Shown here: positions 8,848-15,997 of the stretch, in pieces
How the letters are laid out: each line of letters opens with the position of its first letter
Numbering within the stretch: the first letter of the stretch is position 1
DNA from: Lactobacillus sp. ESL0700
GTDB taxonomy: Bacteria; Bacillota; Bacilli; Lactobacillales; Lactobacillaceae
Length of the DNA: 53,415 nucleotides
Assembly (NCBI RefSeq): GCF_029392095.1
Contig: NZ_CP113931.1
Coordinates: 1 to 53,415, forward strand
Direction of reading: 5' to 3'
Translations under genes and position numbers: made by a program
Notes under the pieces: model-generated
Seen by the model: the letters and a program-made list of their open reading frames with translations, nothing else
Told to the model about the DNA's origin: nothing
Database searches by the model: none

Positions 8848-9743
8848 TGGAAGAAGTTATTAATCATATTTACGAAATTTTTGGTCTTGAACCACCGAAA
8901 AAGAATGATAAACCCGAAGAACCGTATGGCCACCGAAGAAAATATATTAGAAAAGTATATATTTTCTTAGGAATTATTTTTCTTGGCTTTACCATTCCTA
9001 TTTTTATTACAAATAATAATCGCTATGCAGCCCCAACAATTACAGAAAGTGAGGTAACAGAAAGTGCGACACTTAAAAAAATCAAAAGCCAATATAATCC
9101 TAATACTCACTTAATGGTAAGTGAATTTTTTATAGGCAACCAAAATCAAATTGACAGTACAAGTGATGATAAAAACTTAGCTAATCTGAAATATGATATT
9201 GGATACAAAATTCAAAACAAAAAACCAGCAACATATCCAACTAAAGTTATTCGTGTAAATGACCATTTTATCGTAATTGAAACACAGAATGTAACTCCTG
9301 GTTTCGGTCTGCTTGAATATGATATTTGGCCTGAAAAAATAGATGCGGATCTAAATACCGATTGCGAAAATAAAATTGTTAATGCCTATATAGAAGAACA
9401 TCAAGTATCACAGATTAGCAATTTAACTGCCCACAATAAACAATATTATGAGCAGAAATATAAAGAATTTGCGCTACAAAAATATTCGCAACAGCTTAAA
9501 AATTTGAATAATGATATTAAGAAAAAGCATAGAATTATCAGTGATGATAACAAGATGTTAGATAAGCTTAATATGAAACTTGCTTCGGCAATGAAGGAAG
9601 ATAAGAGCGACCTACAAGACCAAATTAATGAAACTGAAAATGATATTTCCGTTCAAAATAACGACATTAAGCATGACCAAATTTCGATTGCTGAATATCA
9701 AAAACGGATTGACAGAGTAAATATTTTGGAACAAACAAACTAA
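8847..9743 (+). CDS. Conjugation-operon membrane protein with C-terminal coiled coil
   Basis: 298 aa, start overlapping the previous stop, with TAGGTGA as ribosome binding site. A short cytoplasmic N-terminus ends in a membrane segment (about 37-58). A soluble domain follows (about 70-195), then a long charged heptad-like region (about 205-298) with LKNLNNDIKKKHR and IDRVNILEQ, which should form a coiled coil. I do not recognise the family. As the last gene of the transfer operon, it may be an extracellular scaffold. About 395 bases without a coding gene follow. Confidence 0.5.
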   Translation: MEEVINHIYEIFGLEPPKKNDKPEEPYGHRRKYIRKVYIFLGIIFLGFTIPIFITNNNRYAAPTITESEVTESATLKKIKSQYNPNTHLMVSEFFIGNQNQIDSTSDDKNLANLKYDIGYKIQNKKPATYPTKVIRVNDHFIVIETQNVTPGFGLLEYDIWPEKIDADLNTDCENKIVNAYIEEHQVSQISNLTAHNKQYYEQKYKEFALQKYSQQLKNLNNDIKKKHRIISDDNKMLDKLNMKLASAMKEDKSDLQDQINETENDISVQNNDIKHDQISIAEYQKRIDRVNILEQTN

Positions 9744-9840
9744 TATTTTTGATTGCAAATATAAATTATTAGACGTTGAATTTTAAAAAATTAACGCCTT
9801 TTTCATTGCTAAATTTTAGTAAAAACGGCAAAAGTTTAAA

Positions 9841-9986
9841 ATACACGTACGTGTCAAAATACTTTAATATCAGCGTTTTTAGGGCTACACGTACGTGTAT
9901 CAAAACATACACGTGCATGTATTTTCACAAACTTCAAAATAGAAATATTGTTATATCAATCTTTTTCAGCATACACGTACGTGTAT
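9841..9986. repeat. Four phased copies of the palindrome ACACGTACGTGT
   Basis: Copies: 9843-9854 (12 bp core), 9886-9899 (TACACGTACGTGTA), 9907-9922 (imperfect, ATACACGTGCATGTAT) and 9971-9986 (perfect 16 bp). Centre-to-centre distances are 44, 22 and 64 bp, all close to whole turns of the helix, so bound dimers would lie on one face. The array sits directly before the oriT candidate and the relaxase operon. It could be the binding site of the RHH protein at 10138 or another accessory factor. An open frame of 75 codons through it has no ribosome binding site and I do not call it a gene. Confidence 0.8.
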
Positions 9987-9997
9987 TTTTTGAAGAA

Positions 9998-10137
9998 AAG
10001 TGATAGCACCCTCTATTTGTTAGAAATCGTTTGGCACCGCCAAACTATCAACTTACCAAAGGTAAGTGATAGCAGTTTCCCTTATGCTCTTTACTATTAG
10101 TTTGTGAAAACCGCATTTTTAGAAAGGTAAAAGCAAA
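9998..10137 (+). other. Candidate origin of transfer (oriT) with tandem hairpins
   Basis: Two adjacent inverted repeats: GTTTGGC / GCCAAAC (10029-10035 and 10039-10045) and ACTTACC / GGTAAGT (10051-10057 and 10061-10067). An 11-bp direct repeat AAGTGATAGCA occurs at 9998-10008 and 10064-10074. The second copy is followed by GTTTCCCTTATGCTCTTT, a plausible nicking region on distance and composition. Position just before the accessory and relaxase genes is typical of oriT. The exact nic site cannot be fixed from sequence alone. Confidence 0.55.
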
Positions 10138-10452
10138 ATGCCAGATATTTTTATCAGAAAAGTTCCAGACAAAACTCTTAATAAGTTGGATCAAAAAGTT
10201 GCCGAATTAAATCGAGTTAATCATACAAAGTTGAGTAGAAATGATTACATAAAAATGATTTTAGCAGACAATGCTGATCACGAATTAGAAAACTACGAAC
10301 GCACTAAATTCGATTTAGCACTTGAAGCATTGAATCGAAATGATGAAATAAAAATTGAACTTTTAAAGCGTGTAATTTATTGTCTTGCTGATGGCGAAAC
10401 TACGGAAGCACTAAATTTTATCGACAACTTACCTGGACTAAGGCAAAAATAA
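10138..10452 (+). CDS. Ribbon-helix-helix-like relaxosome accessory protein
   Basis: 104 aa, start preceded by AGAAAGG. The N-terminus MPDIFIRKVPDKTLNKLDQ followed by SRNDYIKMIL has the strand-helix-helix pattern of RHH DNA-binding proteins, with the strand at about residues 3-8. The rest is helical. It is the first gene after the palindrome array and oriT candidate and the first of four tightly packed genes ending with the relaxase. A role in binding oriT or the palindromes, and so in relaxosome assembly or autoregulation, is inferred from this context. Confidence 0.7.
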   Translation: MPDIFIRKVPDKTLNKLDQKVAELNRVNHTKLSRNDYIKMILADNADHELENYERTKFDLALEALNRNDEIKIELLKRVIYCLADGETTEALNFIDNLPGLRQK

Positions 10453-10471
10453 AATAGAAAGAATTAGTAAA

Positions 10472-10843
10472 ATGAATGATCCAAACTTATTACAGAAACA
10501 TATTTTAATTAATAAAGATGATTGGGAGTTTTTACAAAATTTAATAAAGAAAACTCCGTCAGTAAATAGTTTTACTGACGTAATCCATTTAATAATTCAA
10601 AAGTTAAAAGCTAATCAAGAAGAAAGTAAAGCATTAGAACTTTTGCAACAACTTCGCATTCAGTTGAGTAGCATTAGTAAAGATGTTTCGATGGGTAATC
10701 ACATGGTGGGTGAATTGTTTTACATTAATGATTTGCAATTTGTTCGTCACGGTGTAACTCCGGAAATAAAAACTACTGCAATGAAACTGGTTGATAAGGA
10801 TATTAAAAATGCTCAAGAAAGGAAAAATAGCAAACATGACTAA
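10472..10843 (+). CDS. Small helical mobilization accessory protein, family not recognised
   Basis: 123 aa. Ribosome binding site AGAAAGAA. The sequence is predicted mostly helical, with a central leucine-rich stretch (about 45-75: IIQKLKANQEESKALELLQQ) that could mediate dimerization. It overlaps the start of the next small gene by 8 bases and lies between the RHH protein and the relaxase, so it is probably a relaxosome component. No enzymatic motif is visible. Confidence 0.5.
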   Translation: MNDPNLLQKHILINKDDWEFLQNLIKKTPSVNSFTDVIHLIIQKLKANQEESKALELLQQLRIQLSSISKDVSMGNHMVGELFYINDLQFVRHGVTPEIKTTAMKLVDKDIKNAQERKNSKHD

Positions 10844-10973
10844 AACACTTTTTATAGATGAAGCTGATTGGGAACGAATTGCACGGCTCACATATAACGA
10901 ATTAGGTTACGACAATATGGGATTGACTATTCACACTTTAATTGATTTTTTTGAATCTCGAAATCAGAAATAA
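10836..10973 (+). CDS. Very small protein of the mobilization operon
   Basis: 45 aa starting MTKTLFIDEADWERIARL. The ATG at 10836 follows AAGAAAGG with good spacing; a longer reading starting at 10791 has no ribosome binding site. The start lies inside the end of the preceding gene, and the relaxase ATG is 2 bases after its stop, so all three are translationally coupled. The pattern resembles the N-terminal part of the preceding protein (DDWEFLQNLI compared with ADWERIARLT), suggesting a small paralogue or a DNA-binding subunit. Confidence 0.55.
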   Translation: MTKTLFIDEADWERIARLTYNELGYDNMGLTIHTLIDFFESRNQK

Positions 10974-10975
10974 AA

Positions 10976-12565
10976 ATGAGTAAAACAAAAATACCTCATA
11001 TTATTTTGACCAGCAAATTTACGTATTCTGTTGCTAGAAGTAAAACTAAAACTGATTATGGAAATTATGCTGTTGATTATATGGGACGAAAAAAAGCAAT
11101 CGAAAATTTAGCTTATTTAACCCCAGAAGAAGAAACTAAATTATTGCAGCGTAAAGCAGAACTTGGAACTGAAAATGAACCATTGCTGCAAAGAGTTAGC
11201 AACTACTCACCCAAATTAAAGGGCGATTCTATTTTAGAAAAAGACAACAAAACCGAATTAGATAAACCCAACTTTTTTGAATTAGACGGTCAAGACTATG
11301 GCAAATATATTGGCTATATGATGCGTAAACAAGCTCTGGCTAGCAAGAAAAAGAGTGAGGGATTATCACAAAAAGAAGAAGCTGAACTTGCTCGTGTAAC
11401 TAAAGGAGCTGCTAAATATGACGCTCCAAATATTGAAGGCAAAAACAAAGTATTGCAGGGCTATTTTTCATCAGATCAGAATACTATTCGCTTAAAAGAT
11501 TTAGGATCCATTCGTCAAAAAATGCGTTCAGCTCAAGCTAACAATTCTGTTCTATGGCAAGACGTAATTAGTTTTGACAATAATTATTTAAGAAAGATGG
11601 GCGTATTTGATCCAACAACTGGTTACTTAGATGAAGCCGGCATTCGTAAAGCAAGTGCTGCGATGATGTCAAATTTAATTAAAGAAGAAAATTTGAATTT
11701 ACCATTTTGGACAGCTTCAATTCATCGCAATACTGACAACATTCATATCCATTTTGCTTTAGTTGAAGGTATAAATTCACGTCCTGAAAAGCATTTTACA
11801 GACAAGCACGGTGTTGAGCACACGGCTCCAACAGGGTGGCGTAAGGCAACTACAATTCATCACATGAAAAGTAACTTTACTGGCACTATGTTTGATACTT
11901 CTTCAATGCTAAAAGAGATGAATTTACAAAGAAATAAAATTACCAAAGGTATGGCTGCTGCATTCGATCAATCACTACAGAAAGAGCCTAGTTTTCAAAA
12001 AGAACTAAATAAATTTGTTAAAACTTTACCCGAAAATACAGCTAAATGGCGCTGGGCAGATTTAAATTCTAACCAACGTAAGCAACTAAATAATTTAGTA
12101 GATTTAACCATGAAAGATAATCCTTCTTATCAGAAATGGAATAATCTTTTTTCAAAATATCAAACTTACTACACAGAAATGTATGGACAATCCAAAGATA
12201 ACAAGAAGAATACTGCAGCCAAAAAATGGGAAGATTTAAAATATCGTGCTGGTAATTCATTATTAAAAGAATTACGAACAGTCACAGAGCAAAGCAATCA
12301 CGCTAGACAAAATTACAGTGAGCTTCGTAAGCAAAGACAACAAGAATTTACTAAAAAGGTTAAGCAGCAGAAGCGAAAAAAAGAACTTGATTTTGCACTT
12401 AAAAAGACCGTTCAACCAACTTTTAGCAAGAATAAGAGCGCTAAAGTTTATAAGCAACTGCAGAATACGAATCAAAAAAATTTTGCTTCGTTTGAAAAGC
12501 AACAAGCACTGACCACCTATGAGCAAGTACAACATGCCATCGATCTTGAAATACAGCAACGTTAA
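10976..12565 (+). CDS. MOBL-type (MobP2) conjugative relaxase
   Basis: 529 aa. The three-histidine metal site is visible as H250 and H257-I-H259 in ASIHRNTDNIHIHFALVE. Candidate nucleophile tyrosines lie in the N-terminal YGNYAVDYMGR (Y28, Y31, Y35), the position used by the MOBL family found with pLS20 and widespread in Firmicutes. The enzyme would nick oriT, stay bound to the 5' end and be passed to the coupling protein. The C-terminal 150 residues are Lys/Gln-rich and helical, probably for DNA or partner binding. It does not carry the AELAAQ tail found on the Fic and LtrC proteins. It is the last gene of the mobilization operon. Confidence 0.85.
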   Translation: MSKTKIPHIILTSKFTYSVARSKTKTDYGNYAVDYMGRKKAIENLAYLTPEEETKLLQRKAELGTENEPLLQRVSNYSPKLKGDSILEKDNKTELDKPNFFELDGQDYGKYIGYMMRKQALASKKKSEGLSQKEEAELARVTKGAAKYDAPNIEGKNKVLQGYFSSDQNTIRLKDLGSIRQKMRSAQANNSVLWQDVISFDNNYLRKMGVFDPTTGYLDEAGIRKASAAMMSNLIKEENLNLPFWTASIHRNTDNIHIHFALVEGINSRPEKHFTDKHGVEHTAPTGWRKATTIHHMKSNFTGTMFDTSSMLKEMNLQRNKITKGMAAAFDQSLQKEPSFQKELNKFVKTLPENTAKWRWADLNSNQRKQLNNLVDLTMKDNPSYQKWNNLFSKYQTYYTEMYGQSKDNKKNTAAKKWEDLKYRAGNSLLKELRTVTEQSNHARQNYSELRKQRQQEFTKKVKQQKRKKELDFALKKTVQPTFSKNKSAKVYKQLQNTNQKNFASFEKQQALTTYEQVQHAIDLEIQQR

Positions 12566-12581
12566 AAATAGTGAAAATTTT

Positions 12582-12607
12582 CGCCTTACAATTGCCTTAC
12601 CGCCTTA
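12582..12607 (+). promoter_or_regulatory. Triple direct repeat before the MazEF-like pair
   Basis: CGCCTTA at 12582-12588, TGCCTTA at 12593-12599 and CGCCTTA at 12601-12607, immediately before the GAAAGGAG of the antitoxin gene. The repeats are spaced 11 and 8 bp apart and could be an operator for the antitoxin. No clear promoter was found here. Confidence 0.35.
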
Positions 12608-12623
12608 AAAGAAAGGAGTTACT

Positions 12624-12887
12624 ATGCAACAATTATCTGTTTTTGATCAAAAAGTAATATCAAAAATAACTAGTAAAAATCAGGTCACGCTTCCTCAAGC
12701 AATTAGAGAAATTCTAGCCGTAAAAGCTAACGACAATATCGAGTGGAATATTAGTTCTGATGGCAAAATTACGATTACAGCTGCTAAAAGAAGCTTTTGG
12801 CAAGGAATTGATGAACAGCAAGCCAAATATGGCAGCATAGACACGACAAAAATCGACTGGGGATCCGAATTAGAAAGCGAGGATTAA
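12624..12887 (+). CDS. AbrB/MazE-like antitoxin
   Basis: 87 aa with GAAAGGAG before the ATG. Residues 10-50 (VISKITSKNQVTLPQAIREIL) match the swapped-hairpin AbrB/SpoVT fold used by MazE/PrlF antitoxins to bind operator DNA. The acidic C-terminus (about 60-87) is the expected toxin-binding tail. The MazF-like gene starts 11 bases downstream. It should neutralise the toxin and repress the operon. Confidence 0.85.
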   Translation: MQQLSVFDQKVISKITSKNQVTLPQAIREILAVKANDNIEWNISSDGKITITAAKRSFWQGIDEQQAKYGSIDTTKIDWGSELESED

Positions 12888-12897
12888 AAATTTAAAA

Positions 12898-13245
12898 ATG
12901 AAACTACATCAAGGAGATATTGTTTGGCTGGATTTAGAGCCGGCCAAGGGAACTGAAACTAAAAAAAGACGACCATGCTTAGTCGTCAGCAACGATGATT
13001 ACAATCGTATTTTTAATACGGTTATGACCGTACCTATCAGTATGGCCAAAAAATATTCTACCGAGGAAAAATATAAAAAATCACCATTTTTTGTTCCAAT
13101 TGATCAAGAAAAGATCCACGGTACAGCACTTTTGCAGCAGGCAAGAACGGTTGATCCAACTAAACGTACTACTAGTAAGGTAAAAGGAAAATTACCAGCT
13201 TTAAAAATGCAACAAATTAGTAGTGTGCTTGCACAATTTTATTAA
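12898..13245 (+). CDS. MazF/PemK-like endoribonuclease toxin
   Basis: 115 aa. The motifs GDIVWLDLEPAKGTETKKRRPCLVVS near the N-terminus, TVPIS in the middle and the LLQQARTVD segment are those of the PemK/MazF family, whose members cleave mRNA at short sequences. The conserved Arg in KRRPCLV and the Thr-Val-Pro strand are present, so the toxin looks intact. Together with the upstream AbrB-like antitoxin it forms a type II plasmid-addiction pair. Confidence 0.9.
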   Translation: MKLHQGDIVWLDLEPAKGTETKKRRPCLVVSNDDYNRIFNTVMTVPISMAKKYSTEEKYKKSPFFVPIDQEKIHGTALLQQARTVDPTKRTTSKVKGKLPALKMQQISSVLAQFY

Positions 13246-13276
13246 TTATTAAAATAAAAAAGAGAGCTACCGCTCC

Positions 13277-13579
13277 CTAAATTAATTTCTTCAATTTCTG
13301 ATAAAAGTTTTCATGTGTTCCAACTAGCAATATTATTACTACTACTTCGTCTTGCTCAATTTTATAGGCGATTCGGTAGCTTGCCTTAGCATGGTTAAAA
13401 CCAATGGCGTAAATACCAGCTAAATCACCCTTTTTGGCACTTCCAATGTATGGGTCAACAGCAATTTCATCGTAAATTTTATCAACAATTTTTTGCTTTA
13501 ATTGTCTATCTTTGATTTTTTTAAGCACTTTAACAGTTCTAGCACTTAACTTTATTCTATAAGCCAATTTCTTTTTCAA
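13277..13579 (-). CDS. RelE/ParE-superfamily toxin
   Basis: 100 aa reading MKKKLAYRIKLSARTVKVLKKI with TTG as the likely start. AGAGGAG lies just upstream on this strand; a second TTG four codons later (AYRIKLS) is also possible. The ending KASYRIAYKIEQDEVVVIILLVGTHENFYQKLKKLI is typical of RelE/ParE toxins. Its start overlaps the end of the antitoxin gene by 23 bases. It is convergent with the MazEF-like pair, so two addiction systems lie tail to tail. RelE-like (mRNA cleavage) versus ParE-like (gyrase) activity cannot be decided here. Confidence 0.8.
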   Translation of the reverse strand: MKKKLAYRIKLSARTVKVLKKIKDRQLKQKIVDKIYDEIAVDPYIGSAKKGDLAGIYAIGFNHAKASYRIAYKIEQDEVVVIILLVGTHENFYQKLKKLI

Positions 13580-13883
13580 GCTCCTCTTTAGTCATAGCAG
13601 GTTCTTTAGCACCTTCTTCGGCTAATTTATTAAATGCTTGGGGAATGGCTTTTTTCATTTTTAAAAATCTATTATACAGTTCTTTACCAGCATAATTTTG
13701 CTCAAGTAGATCTTTTAGAATATCAGCGTCAAAGTCAAAAAATTCATCTTCATCAACAAATTCAAAAAATATGCCGTTGTTAGTTAATCGGGGAATGGTG
13801 GTTACGCCCTCTTTAACACCAAAACTCTTAGGAATTGAAAGCATTACCGCATTACCTTGTTTTCTAGTTTTTACTGTTTTCAT
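13557..13883 (-). CDS. AbrB-type antitoxin paired with a RelE-like toxin
   Basis: 108 aa from the ATG at 13883; TGAGGTGA lies 5-8 bases before it, which makes the in-frame GTG at 13892 part of the ribosome binding site rather than the start. The N-terminus MKTVKTRKQGNAVMLSIPKSF has the AbrB/MazE-like beta-hairpin pattern, while the remainder is helical and acidic for toxin binding. An AbrB-type antitoxin with a RelE-type toxin is a mixed pairing compared with the classical RHH-RelE arrangement. A perfect 11-bp inverted repeat at its promoter is a likely operator. Confidence 0.75.
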   Translation of the reverse strand: MKTVKTRKQGNAVMLSIPKSFGVKEGVTTIPRLTNNGIFFEFVDEDEFFDFDADILKDLLEQNYAGKELYNRFLKMKKAIPQAFNKLAEEGAKEPAMTKEELEKEIGL

Positions 13884-13901
13884 CTTGGTCACCTCAATAA
13901 T

Positions 13902-13941
13902 ATTATCTCATTTTGTAAAAGTAATTACAAGTAATTACTTT
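13902..13941 (-). promoter_or_regulatory. Promoter and palindromic operator of the AbrB/RelE-like pair
   Basis: On the minus strand, TTGTAA (13930-13925) and GATAAT (13907-13902) are separated by 17 bp. The -35 box is overlapped by the perfect inverted repeat AAAGTAATTAC / GTAATTACTTT (13918-13928 and 13931-13941). Binding of the antitoxin there would block the promoter and could also affect the divergent CPBP protease gene at 13961. Confidence 0.65.
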
Positions 13942-13960
13942 AAAATAGAAAGGAAATTTA

Positions 13961-14617
13961 ATGAAAAAAATTCTACCTAAAATTACAGCCTGGTTTACAG
14001 GATTTATTGCTTTATTTTTCTACTTTTTGCTGGAAAGTATGTTTGTTGTTCCTAATAAACGTAAAAGTGTAATTATTGGCTACATCATCACTTTAATAAT
14101 TGTTGTCTTAATACTATTAATATACCGTCAAGGTTTAAGACAGCAAAATTCTTGGGATTTTACATTTAAATTCTCTAAATGTGATAAAACTACAGTTAGA
14201 AAAGCTAGTTGGGCTATACTGGCATTTGTAATTATTCTATTAATTCAAATACTTATTGGCTATATACTGGGTAGTGGCGCAACCTCTCAAAATCAAACAG
14301 CACTCAATCAATTAATGAACCAAGAAGGTATACAATTTAAAGTTTTTATCGGCTTAATTGCACCTATCATTGAAGAAACTATCTTTCGTGGAATCTTTTT
14401 TAATCTTTGCTTTACTAAAAATACAAAGCAAAACATGATTCTAGGTGTAATCATCAATGGCCTAGTGTTTGCTATTTTTCATGATCCAGAGTTTTCTCCG
14501 TTTATCATTGGATATTGGTTAATGGGTAGTATACTTGCATTCGTTTACTTAAAAACTAGAGATTTAAAATGGTCAATTTTGGTTCACATTGCTAACAACC
14601 TAGTCGGTATTGTATGA
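13961..14617 (+). CDS. CPBP-family intramembrane metalloprotease
   Basis: 218 aa, AAAGGAA before the ATG. About six to eight membrane segments. The family motifs are visible: EETIFRG (motif 1, glutamates plus Arg), FAIFHD (motif 2, His) and HIANN (motif 3, His and Asn) close to the C-terminus. CPBP (CAAX protease and bacteriocin-processing) proteins in lactic acid bacteria are often linked to bacteriocin self-immunity. No bacteriocin gene is evident nearby, so a role in host defence, surface protein processing or protection of the plasmid host is open. It lies divergent from the AbrB/RelE-like pair. Confidence 0.85.
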   Translation: MKKILPKITAWFTGFIALFFYFLLESMFVVPNKRKSVIIGYIITLIIVVLILLIYRQGLRQQNSWDFTFKFSKCDKTTVRKASWAILAFVIILLIQILIGYILGSGATSQNQTALNQLMNQEGIQFKVFIGLIAPIIEETIFRGIFFNLCFTKNTKQNMILGVIINGLVFAIFHDPEFSPFIIGYWLMGSILAFVYLKTRDLKWSILVHIANNLVGIV

Positions 14618-14730
14618 CATAATTTATTTAGCAAACAAAAAGCTCCCGAAACAGGAGCCAGTTAAAGAATTAAAATCATAAAAGATTTCTTTTTAATTGT
14701 AAATTATTTTTATATTTTTGCAAAAATCAC

Positions 14731-14760
14731 TTGCTCCTTTAATAGCGTATGCGCTATAAT
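14731..14760 (+). promoter_or_regulatory. Promoter with ATAGCG-TATG-CGCTAT operator, copy 1
   Basis: TTGCTC (14731-14736) and TATAAT (14755-14760) with an 18-bp spacer. The inverted repeat ATAGCG / CGCTAT (14742-14747 and 14752-14757) fills the spacer and enters the -10 box. An identical 16-bp repeat occurs in the next promoter, 224 bp downstream, so one repressor probably controls both. Confidence 0.75.
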
Positions 14761-14792
14761 ACACGTGAATTGGAAAGGTAGTGAATTTTTTA

Positions 14793-14969
14793 ATGGCACA
14801 AACAGAAACACAGAAAAAAGCGACTAAAAAATATCGTGAAAAAAACAAAAAGAAAACAACTCGTGATAGTTATAAGCGTACAGCCAAAATGTTTATTAAA
14901 CGGTTTGCCGATAAAGATGAATTGAAAGAACTATCTGACTTAATTAAAGAAAAGGCTTGCAATTTATAG
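14793..14969 (+). CDS. Small basic protein between two identical operators, possible autoregulator
   Basis: 58 aa from ATG 14793 (MAQTETQKKATKKYREKNKK). A GTG at 14781 in the same frame is too close to the GGAAAGG site. The N-terminal half is strongly basic; the C-terminal half (about 28-58) looks like two helices ending in ELSDLIKEKAC. Small proteins of this type are common in Lactobacillales plasmids and phages, without a firm function. Its stop codon lies inside the second operator copy, and its own promoter holds the first copy, which suggests that it binds them. Confidence 0.6.
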   Translation: MAQTETQKKATKKYREKNKKKTTRDSYKRTAKMFIKRFADKDELKELSDLIKEKACNL

Positions 14970-14984
14970 CGTATGCGCTATAAT
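14957..14984 (+). promoter_or_regulatory. Promoter with ATAGCG-TATG-CGCTAT operator, copy 2
   Basis: TTGCAA (14957-14962), 16-bp spacer, TATAAT (14979-14984). The inverted repeat ATAGCG / CGCTAT at 14966-14981 again covers the spacer and -10 box and overlaps the stop of the small upstream gene. It would drive the gene at 15023, whose AAAGGAG follows. Confidence 0.7.
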
Positions 14985-15022
14985 ATAAGTAGTTAAAGAA
15001 TTGAAAGTAAAGGAGATTTCAA

Positions 15023-15532
15023 ATGTCAGACAATAAAGAAAATTTGTTTTTGAAAGCACATGTCAAAGGCAACGACCATTATTTCACCGGCGCAGGTGTA
15101 GATGTGCTTTTCATGCGAATTTATGAAGAAAAAAATCAAAATTCAGAATTTGCTAAGGCAATACCAAACGATTGGGACTTAATAAGCGGCCTTGAAAATG
15201 TTATACCCGAAAACGATTTAGATTACCTGTACCGTATGTTACGAAGTCATGCACTTAGCTTAACTATTTTTGCTGACGAAGAAGAAGAAAGCAATAACAA
15301 GGATCCTAAAAATCGTGTAGGCGATATTCTTATTGAACACCTTCAAGATCATGCCGCTTCTGCTCGTAACATTTTGAAGAATGTCTTTTTATACATTTTG
15401 AAGCAATTATCCACTGAAGATTTTCTAGATCTTTTCGATGAAGCTAGCTTTGAAGATAATAGTCTTGAAGCAGAACTAGAATTAAGTTTTGTATCGAAGA
15501 AAGAGTTTGAGGAGCATACAAATAATGATTAG
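15023..15532 (+). CDS. Acidic protein of unknown function, operator-controlled
   Basis: 169 aa with AAAGGAG before the ATG. Very acidic (for example DEEEESNNKD, about 93-102, and the Glu-rich C-terminus), mainly helical, no membrane segment or known motif. It is driven by the ATAGCG operator promoter and overlaps the next gene by 8 bases. Its acidic nature would suit a DNA-mimic or antirestriction-type protein in the leading region, but nothing in the sequence proves this. Confidence 0.5.
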   Translation: MSDNKENLFLKAHVKGNDHYFTGAGVDVLFMRIYEEKNQNSEFAKAIPNDWDLISGLENVIPENDLDYLYRMLRSHALSLTIFADEEEESNNKDPKNRVGDILIEHLQDHAASARNILKNVFLYILKQLSTEDFLDLFDEASFEDNSLEAELELSFVSKKEFEEHTNND

Positions 15533-15851
15533 AATTGCATTTGCAGAACCAGGTCATAAAGAACAAGTTGTACGCTTGAGTGCAATTAATCAAGATTGCC
15601 TTGTTTTTAAATTAGTTAAAAATAATTACATTTCAGAAAATAAATTTAGAGAAGCTGCAAAAGATAAGTACCCTTACCAATATAGGGAAAGTCCTACTGA
15701 TATGAGTGATAAAGCAATGCTTTATGATCGAAATTACTATAATGGAATTGATTCTACAGACTTCTTGAAATTTGTAGAAGCTGCTTGGTTGGGTAATAAA
15801 GCCTATAAACCATATTTTTTAGAACGTTATGAATGGAAATTTTTAGAATAA
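15525..15851 (+). CDS. Protein of unknown function, coupled to the upstream acidic protein
   Basis: 108 aa from ATG 15525 (MIRIAFAEPGHKEQVVRL). GAGGAG precedes it by 10 bases; a longer frame from TTG 15489 lies inside the upstream gene and lacks a ribosome binding site. Contains many Tyr and Lys in the middle (KDKYPYQYRESP) and a Trp/Phe-rich end. No recognised family. Overlap with the previous gene suggests that the two products work together. A terminator follows. Confidence 0.5.
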   Translation: MIRIAFAEPGHKEQVVRLSAINQDCLVFKLVKNNYISENKFREAAKDKYPYQYRESPTDMSDKAMLYDRNYYNGIDSTDFLKFVEAAWLGNKAYKPYFLERYEWKFLE

Positions 15852-15861
15852 TTAAGCTTAT

Positions 15862-15889
15862 GAGGTACTATTAAGTACCTCTTTTTATT
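15862..15889 (+). terminator. Terminator after the 15.0-15.9 kb operon
   Basis: GAGGTACT / AGTACCTC stem (15862-15869 and 15874-15881), ATTA loop, followed by TTTTTATTT. Confidence 0.8.
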
Positions 15890-15942
15890 TCACTATTTAG
15901 GAGGTGATTTTTAAAAAATCAAATATTTTATCCATTAGATGT

Positions 15943-15978
15943 AGGCACCTAGTTTTTATAAAGCTAGGTGCCTTTTTG
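15943..15978 (+). terminator. Terminator hairpin directly before the LtrC-like gene
   Basis: Perfect 10-bp stem AGGCACCTAG / CTAGGTGCCT (15943-15952 and 15964-15973), 11-base loop, then TTTTT. Its end is 20 bases from the start codon at 15998, with only AGAAAGG between, so it must either be passed by transcription from upstream or act as a conditional terminator. Confidence 0.75.
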
Positions 15979-15997
15979 TGTTTAGAAAGGTTTAAAA

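Noticed and set aside
9000..9743. Bacteriocin operon linked to the CPBP protease at 14 kb or the thioredoxin-like gene
   Set aside because: No double-glycine leader peptide or bacteriocin ABC transporter found nearby.
9776..10003. Open reading frame of 75 codons through the palindrome array
   Set aside because: No ribosome binding site, composition set by ACACGTACGTGT repeats; better explained as regulatory or oriT DNA.
12535..12565. Shared tail on the relaxase
   Set aside because: The relaxase ends in EQVQHAIDLEIQQR, which is Gln-rich but does not align with the AELAAQ tail.
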